Assembly: GCA_022605955.1 (NCBI GenBank)
Contig: JAKCOZ010000247.1
Location: 248,001 to 312,000 of the forward strand
From: Rallus limicola
Lineage: Eukaryota > Chordata > Aves > Gruiformes > Rallidae
Direction: 5' to 3'
DNA: 64,000 nucleotides
The position numbers and the translations under genes were made by a program. Positions 13,085 through 24,339 of this stretch are shown here, one piece after another; the stretch's first letter is position 1; each line of letters opens with the position of its first letter. Under the pieces are notes generated by a model that had not been told where the DNA came from, did not search any database, and was given only the letters and a program-made list of their open reading frames with translations.

Positions 13085-13240
13085 AGATTCCCAAACACTT
13101 TACAAAGGCTGTAGATCTCATACTTATATTTTGCAGGTCACATATGGAGAAACTAAACCCAAGAAGCAGATTGACAAAAGAAGTAAAAAGAATCAGTGTC
13201 AGAGTTGGAATAAAAAGTTCCTGTCTCTTCTGTCCATCCT
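13085..13240 (-). mobile_element. ancient MIR-like tRNA-derived SINE fragment, antisense
   Basis: Read on the plus strand this matches the antisense of the conserved 3' half of MIR/CORE-type SINEs. Key words are CCAAACACTTTACAAAGG, TTTTGCAGGTCACATATGGA, GAAACTAAACCCAAGAAGCA, AGTGTCAGAGTTGGAATAAA and AGTTCCTGTCTCTTCTGTCC. These parallel the familiar sequence that reads as fraction-of-lattice words such as TTTTACAGATGAGGAAACTG and GGCAGAGCTGGGATTCGAAC. Divergence is high, as expected for a repeat older than birds. The 87-codon frame at 13021-13284, with a hydrophobic N-terminus, is built largely from this SINE and is not a gene. Confidence 0.6.
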
Positions 13241-16239
13241 GTAACAAACATAATTCTTTAAAAACTGGAAGAGGTGTGGTCTAATTTCTTTCCACCACCT
13301 ATGTTTTAGTCTATCTTGGTCTGCAGTTCCATCCATTATGCTACACATGGTGTATTGTCCTATGCCAGTTTATGTACAATGAATGAACATAGAATCTGGA
13401 CAACTCATTCAACTCCATTACTCTACCTCGATGAAAAAGCTATACAAGATCAATAGATGCACTGTGCAGGGCTTACAGTGGAAGATGTTGCATGCCCCAC
13501 ACAACCCCTGGCTCCCCAAAGCAGAAAGTGGGTAGTTGTCCTTGCCCAGCTTCCTTGTGAAGAGACTTTCTCCTACAGTGAGACCGTAGCTTCTTGGAAA
13601 GGGTCGCCATTTATCACAGCCCTAAATGAAAGCATTCCTTGGACACAAATGTCTTTTTCTTCCTTTGTCTAATTACCGAGGGGAAAAGTGAGAAGGAAAT
13701 GTCAAAACAGTGAAACAGTGGTGTATAGAGAGCAGTCACTTTGGAGCTCAACCAGCTTTTGTGAAGGCCTGGGCGATTTGTCAAATGGTTGTGGCATAAG
13801 TCAAGCCCTGAGGTTGAAAGGTCTTGACCTAAGGAGTGCTGAAATCAGGCAGTATAAGCAAGGGGGCTGCTAGAAGTTTCAGCTGTAGTGGAGATGAACA
13901 ATGATGGGTGCTGGACACAACAAAACCTCATCTGCATAATTCAGGTAAGGAATTTTATTGAATCTGACAAGTATGTGACAGGCTGAGAAAGAGAAAAGAA
14001 CATGCTCTTGCTGGGAACCTTTAAAGCTCTTCAGTTAAGGTATGTGGAAATAAATGACAGCTAATCTCTTCACTAAAAAAACTGTAAACAATGCCATTTT
14101 ACACAGGGCTCACCCGTGACCCTTTTCATAGACCAGGCTATCCACTTTCAGGCCAGGCCACAGAACTTATCACAAACAATGCTGCAGATTCAGATTGCAC
14201 AAGAAGAGCTTTACTTCTCCCCACCGCTTCGTGTAGACTTGCTGCTCGCTTTGGCAGGTATGCTTCAGTGGAAAGACTCTCCCTTAGCTCGAGTGTGTAA
14301 CCTCTCATGGCAAATCCACATGGAGACCTTTCAGGAGAAGGTTTTCTTTTACAGTTTTGGCTAGCATGGGTCATGCTGCAACTCCAGCTCTCAAAGTAAA
14401 AGTTTGTAAGTTGACAAGAGGACTTTTATGCACCGAGACAGGTTGACACTATTAAAGTGATCAAGGCTTTTAAAATCCTTCATTAACCTTGACAAATCAA
14501 GTTTCCCAGAATATTTTTAATGTTTATTTTAACCACTTGCCTCCATTTTAAGTCTGTAGGTAAACAGAGGAGTTTAAGAAGAGCATGTGGTTGGCACTTT
14601 TCAAAATACAAATAAGATGCTGATCACCAGCTTTAGAGGATAAAAATCTTTGTATCCAACTTTAGTTCACGAGCACTAAGACAATCATAACCTTAATACA
14701 GATGCAAAACTCAGGAGCAATGGTTGAAAATCAAATCTAGCCTCTATATAATGTTTAAAATAATCAAATAAAGCAAGAAAGGACCTCACCGGCAAGCAAG
14801 GAGTTTTTCTTCTCAGAGTATCTGTATTCTTGAGAGGTCTGTCTTAATATTGAATTCCCCCACAAAAAGTAGCACTTGATACCTATATAAAGAGGGTTTC
14901 TTGCCAGATGCAGACCTCTAAGCCTGACAAGAAAACAATTTGTTGTACAGGCTGCTGGATGATTGGAAGGAAAGCTCAAAATCTAGAGGAGCCCAGAGAA
15001 ACTATGACTTCCAAGAGCAGAAATTCAACCCTAAAACTCTTCAAATAAATACAAAAACAAAGATTAGACTGACTTTGTCGAGCATGAGGCACAAAATCCC
15101 CAAGTACTTCCCTGGATTACTGGCACAGCGATTTCTGCAGTGTATAGCACACATGTATGTTTTTACCAATCTGTGGATCATTCCACCTAATGGGAAGCAG
15201 TTAAGAGTCCTGGCTGGATCAACTGTGGATCTTGGTGTTATAAGTCGTCCAATGCATAATTCACAAGGCTTAATGAATATTCCGATTCATGACAGCCAAC
15301 TGGCTCCATAGGTCACACCTCCCAGTCTCATATAAATAAAGAATGAGATACTGGAAAGCATACCAGCTGAACCCTGGTGAGTGCCAAAAACATGCATATT
15401 AATGAGGCACAATAAAAGATATACTTGACTCTCAGGAAGTGCCTCTGTGGTGTTCCAGCTTTAGAGCAGGCGAGTGGAAAAGTTTGCAGTGCACCTTTCA
15501 ATGCACTGCACCGGGTGGGAAGTGGTGCCTTCCCCTGGGGCAACGAGGGAATCAGGTTGTAGCAACGGGGCCTTTCACATCCAGCCCCATCAGGTCTATG
15601 ACAATCCTCCGTCATTCCCACCACAATAGTGAAATCCATCCTGGAAATATCCCCACCCTCCGCTCCCATGTTCCTCTGCAAGTCCCCGTTTGGTAACTAA
15701 GGAGAGGAAGTGCTTCAGCAGTGCTGTTCTTTTATGTGCTCTGTTTAGACCTTGGAACAGGATGAATGGTAGCTTAGATGAATGCATTTGTGCCATTTTT
15801 CTTGGCCCCAGACGATGTTTCCTCACTACCATGACATCTGAACAGAAGGAGAAAACATCTCCCTTTTGTGGCAAGCTAATTTAATTTGTACCTTCCACCT
15901 AGGGGTAAATATGTTTGTCTGTCTTTCTAAGCTCTCTTTGCCCACTTTCTTTTCTCACGGGAAACCCTGCTGAGTCAAAAGCAGGATATTGCTTAGTGCT
16001 CTAACTTTATTTTAAAGTAATTTAATTTTAAGCATACTCACACCCACCCTAAAGTGAAGCAACTGTAGGAGCTCCGCTGGGACAGCCTTAATGGCTTTTG
16101 CATGTCTCTTGTGTCAGAGACATCAAGGGCTTGTTGTTAGGGAGGTATTTGTCTTTTAAAATAAATGCTTTAAAACAGGACATCTCTTTGGCAGTATCCT
16201 CAGCACAAGATGTGTTTCTTTATTTTCAAAAATCCTACG
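13241..16239. other. unique non-coding DNA
   Basis: No recognisable gene or repeat. Open frames are under 125 codons and overlap on both strands. The 15100-15310 stretch has a few retained CpGs and words such as CCAATGCATAATTC that may mark a constrained element, but I cannot show conservation. Confidence 0.55.
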
Positions 16240-16560
16240 GCTTTGCACATTGACCCTACCACCTTTAAAAACCAGCATTATGAACCATTGACCTTTGCTC
16301 TTCGTCGATCTGGTGTTATATGTGTTTTGACCTTGTTTTGTCTGAAAACTCTGTAAAAGGATTTTAAAATAAACGACGAATGCATTTCTTTATGAAAAAT
16401 GGCGGTGAAATATGACTCAAATGGCTCACAATTTATATCCTCGTGGCCTGATTTATGCATGACTCCTTTAAATTGGCAAATATATTAAGTTAAGGGCATT
16501 ATTTAATCCAGCACTGAAAAGTTTCTATAATTAAAAAAGCAATATAAGCTAAAGAGTGGG
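16240..16560. other. candidate conserved non-coding element
   Basis: AT-rich sequence that nevertheless retains CpGs (TTCGTCGATC near 16305, AAACGACGAATGCATTTC near 16372, ATGGCGGTG near 16400). It has ATTTAAT and TAAATTGG words and no coding frame. CpG retention in AT-rich vertebrate DNA is often seen in constrained enhancers. This is inference only. Confidence 0.25.
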
Positions 16561-16780
16561 AAAAAAAACCTGAAATCCAAATTGAAGAATCATTTAAAGC
16601 CCATTTCGCTTATAGTAACACCACAACTTCTTTTATCTAAACCTTGCTATCTCATATTAAAGTGGCAATGACATATGCAAGAACCTACATATTAAGCAAC
16701 TTATTGCAATTCTTTCCATTAAAAAGCCCTCCATTTCAGTATTATTGCCAGGTAAATGTTCTGTCATCCTGCCAGATAAG

Positions 16781-17155
16781 AGAAAGAAAACATACAACTC
16801 TTAAAATGATAAAGCATATTTAGGATACATGCAGCAATATATATCACAGATGCTGTTTTTTACCTGTAGCTACCCGTTACTCGATATTTGCATAACATGG
16901 CATAAATGTTTTTCCACAATAACTTGGACTCTTGTGTTCTGATCAGAAATGTGCGTTTCTGTCATATTTGAAAAGGAAAACATACCATACTTGAACCGAT
17001 GAGGCATATTTCTAATATCTGCAGTAATAAATATCACAGAAACCGTGATCTTTACCTGCAGTTGCCAGCAGCTTGTTATTTGCATACTATTTTGTCGGTG
17101 CTTTTTCCCAATGATTTTCACTCCCTGTTCCGGTCAGAAATGCACATTTGTTGTC
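16781..17155. repeat. diverged tandem duplication (~190 bp) with octamer motif in both copies
   Basis: Copy A (16781-16968) and copy B (16971-17155) align along their whole length at a period near 190 bp. Matching blocks: GAAAACATAC / GAAAACATAC, GCATATTTAG / GCATATTTCT, ATATATCACAG / AAATATCACAG, TTTACCTGTAG / TTTACCTGCAG, GATATTTGCATAAC / GTTATTTGCATACT, and GATCAGAAATGTGCGTTTCT / GGTCAGAAATGCACATTTGT. The POU octamer ATTTGCAT is intact in both (16886-16893 and 17078-17085). The sequence matches no transposon I know. Substitutions are spread throughout, so the duplication is old. Confidence 0.8.
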
Positions 17156-17579
17156 AGCAAATCACGCAGGCTTACAGGGGAAACAAGTCTTGGAATCAGT
17201 CACAACATTGGGAAAGATTAATCATGACAATATTGCTGTTTTGCAAAAAAAAAAAACCCACCCCAACAAAACCTTCCCTCCATTCTGTTTCTATTGCCTT
17301 GGTGGTTTGTTTCTATAAACAAGCTGCATTTGTTAGGAAAAGGAAGCAGCTCTCTTATTCAAACTTACAGTTTTGGAGCCTAAACATGCAATACCGTGAC
17401 AAACAAATAACAGCCGACGTGTGCTCCGGAGCAACAGGAGAAAGTGCAACTGCCTCCCTTGCCCTGGTCTGCCTGGCCTGTGAAATATACAAGGTGTAAT
17501 AGGAAAAAACGCGTTCCTTTGCCTGTGTGGAGGGTCACTCAGCCAGGACCCAGCACTGCCAAGCATGCTGCGTGGTTTT
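17156..17579. other. unique non-coding DNA
   Basis: Nothing recognisable. It includes an A12 run near 17246 and the end of a 166-codon open frame (16999-17499, plus) that begins inside the octamer duplication and has no domain. Confidence 0.55.
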
Positions 17580-17672
17580 CACAGAATCCCAGAATCACAG
17601 GGGTTGGAAGGGACCTCAAAGAGATCATTGGGTCCAACCCCCCTGCCAAAGCAGGTTCCCTAGGACCTGGGA
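17580..17672 (-). mobile_element. CR1 LINE 3' terminal fragment, antisense
   Basis: Begins with CACAGAATCCCAGAATCACA (decayed reverse complement of the CR1 octamer tail), then GGGGTTGGAAGGGACCTCAA, GTCCAACCCCCCTGCC and AAAGCAGGTTCCCTAGGACC. Only the last 90 bp or so are clear. CCCTAGGA and TGTTTT then repeat locally (17658-17693), suggesting a small slippage duplication at the truncated end. Confidence 0.85.
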
Positions 17673-18439
17673 TGTTTTCCCTAGGATGTTTTACATCAGA
17701 TTTGGGGATAAAGGAGGTAATTTTGAGTGAAGGATGATGCGTCTTCCCATCCCTGACCAGAGCTACGTCAGGAAGTAAAGCTGGGTCAGTGAATGAGTCT
17801 CCTTGTTGGACCTCCATAGGTGGATCCTGCCCTTGTGCCTTGCTTCAGTCCAGCTCTTCAGCCATAATTTGGACATCAGAATCTTTTTTCTGTACAAATG
17901 TGGACCTCAGGTGTGTGTTAACAAAGGCGTGGAACCCGATGTGTTTACCACGTCAGAAAAACAAGAACCAAGGTGCAAGGAGAGGGAGAACAGTAGAAAA
18001 AGAGGGAATCTGAAGTACTGGTTTCACCAACTGGCCTCTCAAGTTCACAGTGCTTCAAAACAAATTGCTTCTAGGTCTGGAGCTTTCACTTTAAACTCCA
18101 AAGCCAGCTCTCAAGCCTTGGCCTCCGACAAGGGTGGGAAACCTCGTTAGCAAAATCCCTTAAACATTTGCTTTGCTGTGCAGTAAATTTGCCATCTTTA
18201 AGAGTTATAAAGTGGTCACAAAATGCCTGGTGTTAAGAAGGTAGTTGTCTTTTGGGCTATAAAAAGGTATTTCCAGCCTTATTGCTGAACTGTGTAAATC
18301 AAGGCCATCCACCCCTCCATTAGAAGCTAAGCTCTTAAGGCCTATATGGACAAAGGACTTGGTTGTTTATGCAGCAACAACATCTGCTTACACTCAGCTT
18401 CATTGTCAAAGAGCTGTTGGTTAAAAGCACAGGATCTCC

Positions 18440-18640
18440 TTTCTCTCCATTTCATGCCGTATTATGTTTCATGCGGGAATATCTAGTCTCTGAGGCTTGA
18501 CCACTGCTTTTATCTGCTGGACTTTAAAGACTTAGCTGCTTGTAGTGAGAATCTGATCATCGCCTCCCGAGCCGTCCGGAGGGCGCGTTTTGCTGGACAC
18601 TTGAAAAATTTCTTTTGGTCTCCAGACACCTTTCTGCAAA
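18440..18640. other. candidate conserved non-coding element with CpG cluster
   Basis: Contains CATGCCGTATTATG, CATGCGGGAATATC and a tight CpG cluster around 18563-18586. It lies in CpG-poor, AT-rich DNA, has no open frame of note and matches no repeat I recognise. Function is not shown. Confidence 0.25.
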
Positions 18641-20861
18641 GTATTAGCTTTCTTGTACTGCTCTGATGCTAAAGCTCCCTGTGTAAACAGCTCTCTGGTT
18701 CAGTTTAAGATAAAGTATGGTGTTTGGATCTGAATTCTTCAAATAATACGTGAGCACAGCAAAAGGGCTATTAATTACACTCAAACCACAAAGCACCGAC
18801 GTGATCTCCAGTCTCTATAGCTAGTATTGCCATCCAGGAAAATGTTTCTGAGCTTTGCTTGCTGACACACCATAGTTTTTCTTAGGCTGGTGTCAGTACC
18901 ATAGTCAGAGAACATCGTGTTGTAGTTAATCAGGTTTTTGTGGTTTGTTTTTTTGTTGGCTTTGGTGGTTTTTTTTGTGATAAAATGCCTGAAACACTGT
19001 CCTGTGAATTAGTAAGGTTTCGTTTTGCTACTCATCCCTCTCTCTCCCACAGCATGCGCTCAAAGATGGAAAATGCTTGAATGTGTGAAGTTTAATAGAC
19101 ACATAGTAGATGTTCCTGTCCTTAATCTGCAGTGCAGAGTGGATTCAGCTCGAAAACGCGTGTCCAGAATAAACACAAGATGTAGCTACAACTTACATAA
19201 GAAAAACCTGTGACATGATTCACAGAGAAGACTGCTTTGCCTTGAGATGATATTTTCAGCGTTGTACCAATTAATTTTGCTGCAACACCGCAGCACATGT
19301 TTTAATAAGAGAATTGTAGAAAAGACAGTTTGATAGATGCGTCGTGCATGAAAAGTTGAACAGATTTTGCAGAGGAAAAAGGTGCAAAAGTTGGCGCCTG
19401 ACTTATTTAGGTGTAGCTGGGGTGAATGCGTACCCACACGGCCTAGAACTTTAAGAAGAGAAGTGGAAAGTGGACAAAGGTGCAGAGGAGACTCACAGGA
19501 GGGAAGTGAGGGAGCTGCACATGGAAAAAAGGAATTGCAGATCAATGGGCAGGGACCTGATAGCCAACCTGTGAAAAAAAAAAATACACCCCAAAACCCC
19601 CCACCTTCGAATGGAAGTTTTGGGTGATGCAAGAACATCTGACCCAAAGACTTGTGAGCCCTAATATTGCCACCACTTGAGTCATGCCATGCTTTCTCAA
19701 AAATAAACAAATCCTGCTTTAAAGAATTTTGCTGTTTCAAATCTTTTCCCCTGACTTGTCCTTCTGCCCTGAAAGCCAGCTGCTTTGGTAGTTAGAAACT
19801 TCTAGTTTCTGCTGTGGGAATGCTCATGCACAGTGGAAATAAACACGTTGCTCTTTCTGTATCTTGTCTCGGGCAGTTTTTCTCTGCCCCTACTATCTAC
19901 ACATGCAGTCATACAGGGAACAACTCCTTAGTGCCTACTTTACAAAGCCATACAGGCCACCACGGTGTCCGGCTCCCACAGTCCCCCTTCCCATCCTATT
20001 TGCCTGAATCTCTCAGTTCGTGACCTGTTCCTCCATTTTGGTCTTCTCTGTTTCAGAGGTACACAACCAATACCTGATAGAGCGCTCTAGATATTTTCAC
20101 AGCTGTCCTGGATCGAAATATTCATGCCCTTTTTCCCTAGCAGATCTCTCAGCACATTTGCATTTCACAGAGCTACATCAGTGAGGTCTTCTTCTTTGGC
20201 TGCTTCACATCCTCTGCCTTCTCTGTACGCCCTCGAATTCCTCCTGCTCGTGCGCCTACACTTGCACTTTGTACTACTAAATTTCACACAATTCTTTACT
20301 AATTTAGTTCAGAAGCCCACAACTATTTTCCCACCAAGCAAAAGGAAACACCTGTCTGTTTGGTAGATTGCGTAGAGCTTCCATGCCATGTGTTGCTAGT
20401 CACGCTCCTCTTTCCTTTTACCTTGTCTTATATCCCTTATTACTTAATTCTCTTCTCCAGAATCCAACCAAAAGAGGGAGGACTTTTTTTTTTTTGGGGT
20501 CTTGCCTACCTGCAGCAGCATCTTCTGTACACCCCACTCGCAGAAAGATTGGCACCCTCTTTCACCAGCTACCCTTGAGGGATGGGTGTTGAAGCTTTAA
20601 GCATCATAAAGACTTAAGGCCTCAATAACGATTTAATTTGGAATCCGGGTACATGAAGTGTATCAGCTGTCTCCCTTCTGAGGGCACGTGCTCCCAACAC
20701 TGGAAGCTTACTTTACCCAATACTTTTCTTGCAAAAACTGTTGGAGCAGTGATACAACGTTTTGTCACTGCAGTTGGTAATGTACACAGACATCTCTTTC
20801 CATCCTCATCAGGAGTAAATGAACAAGCCCAAGGTGATGCAATGTTAAGGCATTCAAGAAG

Positions 20862-20985
20862 GTTTTTATATTTTTTAGGGTTTTTTTGTTTTGGGGGTTT
20901 TTTGGTGGGATTTTTTGTTTGTCTGTTTGTTTGTTTTGGGTTGAGGGTTTTGTCTTTTTTTTTTTGTTTGCTTGTTTCTTTTTAA
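20862..20985 (+). repeat. G/T-rich low-complexity tract
   Basis: The plus strand is almost only T and G: TTTTTTAGGG, GTTTTGGGGG, TTTGTTTG repeats and T homopolymers. Several G runs of three or more spaced by T could allow G-quadruplex folding. The Phe/Val/Gly-rich end of the frame at 20638-20985 reflects this tract. Confidence 0.85.
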
Positions 20986-22872
20986 TTCTGCCTTACTTTT
21001 CATGGAGGGAATTTGTACCTGCTTAACACAATGTTCAGACTTAAGCGTTTCCAGAGGGAGAGAGGCCCATGAAGCATCAGAGTTGAAAAAGGGGGTACAC
21101 TGCCTTCACATGGGACAGGTGTAATTCACTACTTGATCCCCAGAAGGGAAATTGTGAGGCTTTGCATCATTAATCTACTTGTGTACATTGGGATCAATGC
21201 ATAGTGTTGTGCCATCAGTGGCTGGGAAAGGAGTGCAGGGGTGCAAGATCAAAGACGGCAGCGAAGGGTGGGATGCAGAGCAGGGCTAGAGCATGGCAGC
21301 ACCTCTGCTGCAGGATGTGAAGAATTATTTGCACGTGCTAATTCTTTCACCTGGACGGACAGCAGATCTGGCTTTATCAGAAACATTCCTCCAAAACAGG
21401 ATCTCTGTGCTGAATTAGATACGATGTTTGCTCTCTCGAATTCAAATCCAATGTATTCTCACCCTGTAGTTTATTGTTCCTGAGGATGTTTTTATACAGC
21501 CAGCCTCTGTTTGTGGCTTCCATGGAAAACAGCTGTGCTCCCACTTTTTTTTTTCCTTTTCTTTCTTTGTTTTCTTTTTTCCCTGATAACTTTTGCCACA
21601 TATTTTAATTTGCAAGAAGAAACAAAAAAAACATTGAAGATGGAGCCAGCAGTGATGAAACTTGCTCCTCACTGATGCATCTGCATTTTCCCACTGCAGC
21701 CATGACACTTGTGGTGTTGGGTAGATGATGGTAGTGAAAAGCTATCTGCTCCTACAAGCGAAGGACACTATTGCAGAGGTTTTGACTTATGAAGTAGTAC
21801 AGATGACATTTTCGCTACCATTGCACCCCCCTGTGACCTCTGTATAGCATTAACCCCCCCAAAGTCTGTATCTTTTCCTTGTTTGAGGTGCTCAGGACTG
21901 AATGCACATTCCTTTTTGGTCAGGGATGCCAGTTTCAGGAGTAGCCTGGGTTGCTGCTGGCGGGCAGTTTTGGGAACATCGCAAACACATGCTTCTGGTT
22001 GTGGTTGTAAAGAGGCATGGAGATATTCATCCCCCTCTCTGGCCATTTGCATGAGCAGCCTCTGGAAATCCTTCTAAAAATAAAGGGAAGGAATTGGCTC
22101 AGAGTGATGGTTTCTCCCCCAAGTTAAAAGCTTCCCTCTCTAAATCAAAACTCTCCAGGAATAAATTGCATGCCATGACTTTGTTGAGACCAGCACAATG
22201 TAGCCTCCCCACTTTGTCTTCTCTGTTGTGCCACTTAGAGCATGCCAGCTGTAGTTTTGTTGTGCAGCTGGATGGTGGACACAAAGATTAATGCTATATG
22301 TCGACATAGTTTAGTCCAGGTGGTGTGGTCTGTTTGGCTGTGCATTACCCTTTCCTCCTGTTAATTGTAGGGTGTATGTTCCTTAAGTTTACCTTGCTTG
22401 CTCAGAAGAAGCAGGGGTTAGGGTTTTGGTCATGGATTCAGGACTGGGACCCCCCATGAGAGATCTCACCAGGCACCTGGGGTGGTTGGGAGGTTTTCTG
22501 TGTGTAAATACCATGGGGGACCTTCCATGGACTTCTTCAGAATCAGTCAGGTTTATCATCTGCAGCACTGCTTCAGGCAAAAGTTGGGTGTTTTCTAGTT
22601 GGGGGACTGAAATATGGATGCTAACAAGTAAATAAGACATTTAGGAAAATAGCAATGCCTCTTTGAAATAGCACTGTATGTCACTGCCAGCACTTTATGT
22701 TCGTATGAAAGAAAATGTGATTCATTAATATTTCTTACAACAGAAAATATAGGATAAATGTCACTAGTGATGTCACTGACCATATGCAAATCCACCAAAC
22801 AACCTACCTACTGTTTTATACCCTGAACAAGAACTGAAGTTTATTCACTTTTTCCCCCCCCACATGTTCTGT

Positions 22873-23140
22873 ATACCATAGAACCAGAGAAGAGTTTTGG
22901 TTGAAAAAGACCTTCAAGATCATAGAGTCAAACCATCTATCCAGCCCTACTGGGTCCAATGCTAGACCATGTCACCAAGTACAACGTCTGCTCTTCTTTT
23001 TAACACCTCCAAGGATGGTGACTCCACCTCCCAGGGCAGCCCGTGACAATATCTGGCAGCCCTTTCAGTAAAAACATTTACCAAAACTTCAGGCTGTTTG
23101 CCCTTGTCCTGTCACTAGCTACCAGGGAGAAGAGACCAAC
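22873..23140 (-). mobile_element. CR1 LINE 3' fragment, antisense, old
   Basis: Starts with ACCATAGAACCAGAGAAG (eroded octamer tail), then AAAGACCTTCAAGATCATAG, GTCCAATGCTAGACCATGTC, CACCTCCAAGGATGGTGACT, CCCAGGGCAGCC, TGCCCTTGTCCTGTCACTAG and AGAGACCAACCCC. The ACCATGTCACCAAG / GATGGTGACTCCACC wording marks a different CR1 subfamily from most copies here. High divergence implies an old insertion. Confidence 0.85.
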
Positions 23141-23344
23141 CCCTATGTTTATGAAAAGAATATAAAACTGAAAGAAAAACCACCATTGCTGTAAAAAAGG
23201 AACAGCTAAAAACCTGGATGTTGGACTTTGTTTATATACTGAATTAAAAAATACATGCTGCATACACTGCCTTCATTTAGAAAAGGTAAATAAACACTAT
23301 TAACAAAGATCAAGTAAATAGTAATTTAATGCAAATTTCACACC

Positions 23345-24339
23345 ACAGTGTTTCTTATAGAATCACCAGCTGACAGAATGTTTGGAGTGGGAAGGGTCCT
23401 CTGAGGCCCACGGTGTCCCCCTGCCACAAGCAGGGACACCCCCTCAGCCCAGGGTGCCCAAAGTCCCATCTAACCTGTCATCGAACCCTGCCAGGGATCC
23501 AGAAGCAGCCCCAGGTTCTCTGGACACCCTGTGCCAGGGCCTTCCTTCTCTCAGGGAAGGATTTCTGCCTCCCAGCCCCTCTCCATCCCCCTCCTGCAGC
23601 TGAAGGCCCTTCCCCTGGGTCTGGCCCTCCCTGCCCTGGGCACCAGCCCCTCTCCAGCTCTCCTGGAGCTCCTTGAGGGACAGGAAGGGGCTCGGAGCTC
23701 TCCCCACAAGCAGCCTTCTCTTCCCTTCTGTGGGCTGAGCCAGCTCAGCTGTCCCAGCCTGGCTCCAGAGCAGAGGGGCTCCAGCCCTCCCATCATGTCT
23801 GATGCTCCTGGGGACTGGGTCCCACAGCTCCGTGTGCTCCTTGTCCTGGGGACCCCCGAGCTGGAGGCAGCGCTGCCTGGGGGTCTGTGTCCCATGTCGG
23901 AGCCGAGGGGCAGAATCCCCCTTTCCCAGCCCTGCCGGTCCCCTGGGGATGCAGCACAGGGCACGGGAGGCTTTTGGGTCTGACAGTGCATGTTGCTGGG
24001 TCATGTTGGGCTCCACTGTCCGTGTCTCTAATAAAGATGTCAAACAGCATTGGTCCCAGTACCAAACCCTGAAGAATGCCACTCGTCACTGATCTCTATT
24101 TGAACATTGAGCTATTGACTGCAACTCACTCAGTGTGACCATTCAGCCAATTCCTTATCCACTTAGTGGTCCATCCATCAAACCCCTGTGTCTCCAATTT
24201 AGAGGCAAGGATGTTGTGTGGGACAGTGTCAAATGCTTTGCACAAATCCGGGTAGATGATGTCTGTCACCTTTACCTTATCTACCAGTGTAGTGTTAACT
24301 ACAGCACAGAAGGCCACCAAATTTTTCGGCAGGATTTGC
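23345..24339 (-). mobile_element. longest CR1 LINE copy, antisense, with RT remnant
   Basis: The 3' end is at the left (TATAGAATCACCAGCTGACA, GAGTGGGAAGGGTCCTCTG, ACAAGCAGGGACACC). A GC-rich 3' UTR with GCCAGGGATCCAGAAGCAGC, CACCCTGTGCCAGGGCC and GCAGAGGGGCTCCAGCCC follows. At about 24000-24020 the sequence jumps from UTR (TGTTGCTGGGTCATGTTGGG) into ORF2 (AATAAAGATGTCAAACAGCA), so the end of ORF2 and part of the UTR are deleted. The element is 5'-truncated against the (CCCTTT)n array at about 24340. All long open frames at 23382-24092 are GC-rich shadows of this repeat. Confidence 0.9.
24000..24320 (-). pseudogene. CR1 ORF2 reverse transcriptase relic
   Basis: The minus strand at 24126-24320 reads through [16 protein letters not shown] and [12 protein letters not shown], recognisable as the CR1-clade reverse transcriptase block around AFDTV.H..L and its W.R.WL continuation. 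After a stop and frame change, 24089-24000 reads TSGILQGLVLGPMLFDIFI, the SGVPQGSVLGPLLF-type motif. The next expected block, with the catalytic FADD aspartates, is absent because the copy jumps to 3' UTR. With stops, a frame change and no catalytic motif it cannot encode an active enzyme. Confidence 0.85.

Larger units (their letters stand above)
17673..22872. other. unique non-coding DNA
   Basis: No gene recognised. The 184-codon minus frame at 19186-19740 and the 115-codon plus frame at 17803-18150 show no domain. About 18440-18640 holds a CpG cluster (GAGCCGTCCGGAGGGCGCG near 18570) in AT-rich surroundings and may be a constrained element. 20124-20560 is pyrimidine-rich. A G/T tract and a T-rich tract are listed separately. 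Confidence 0.5.

Noticed and set aside
13021..13284. Small frame with a signal-peptide-like start
   Set aside because: Most of it is encoded by the antisense MIR-like SINE; the hydrophobic start comes from CTG-rich sequence.
16999..17499. 166-codon plus-strand frame
   Set aside because: It begins inside the octamer tandem duplication and crosses an A12 run; no domain, and the frame is not shared with the other copy.
19186..19740. 184-codon minus-strand frame
   Set aside because: No recognisable domain, and an open plus-strand frame overlaps it. Nothing supports translation.
23444..24082. 212-codon minus-strand frame, the longest in the window
   Set aside because: It lies in the GC-rich 3' UTR of an antisense CR1 and is matched by several equally open frames in both directions; no domain.
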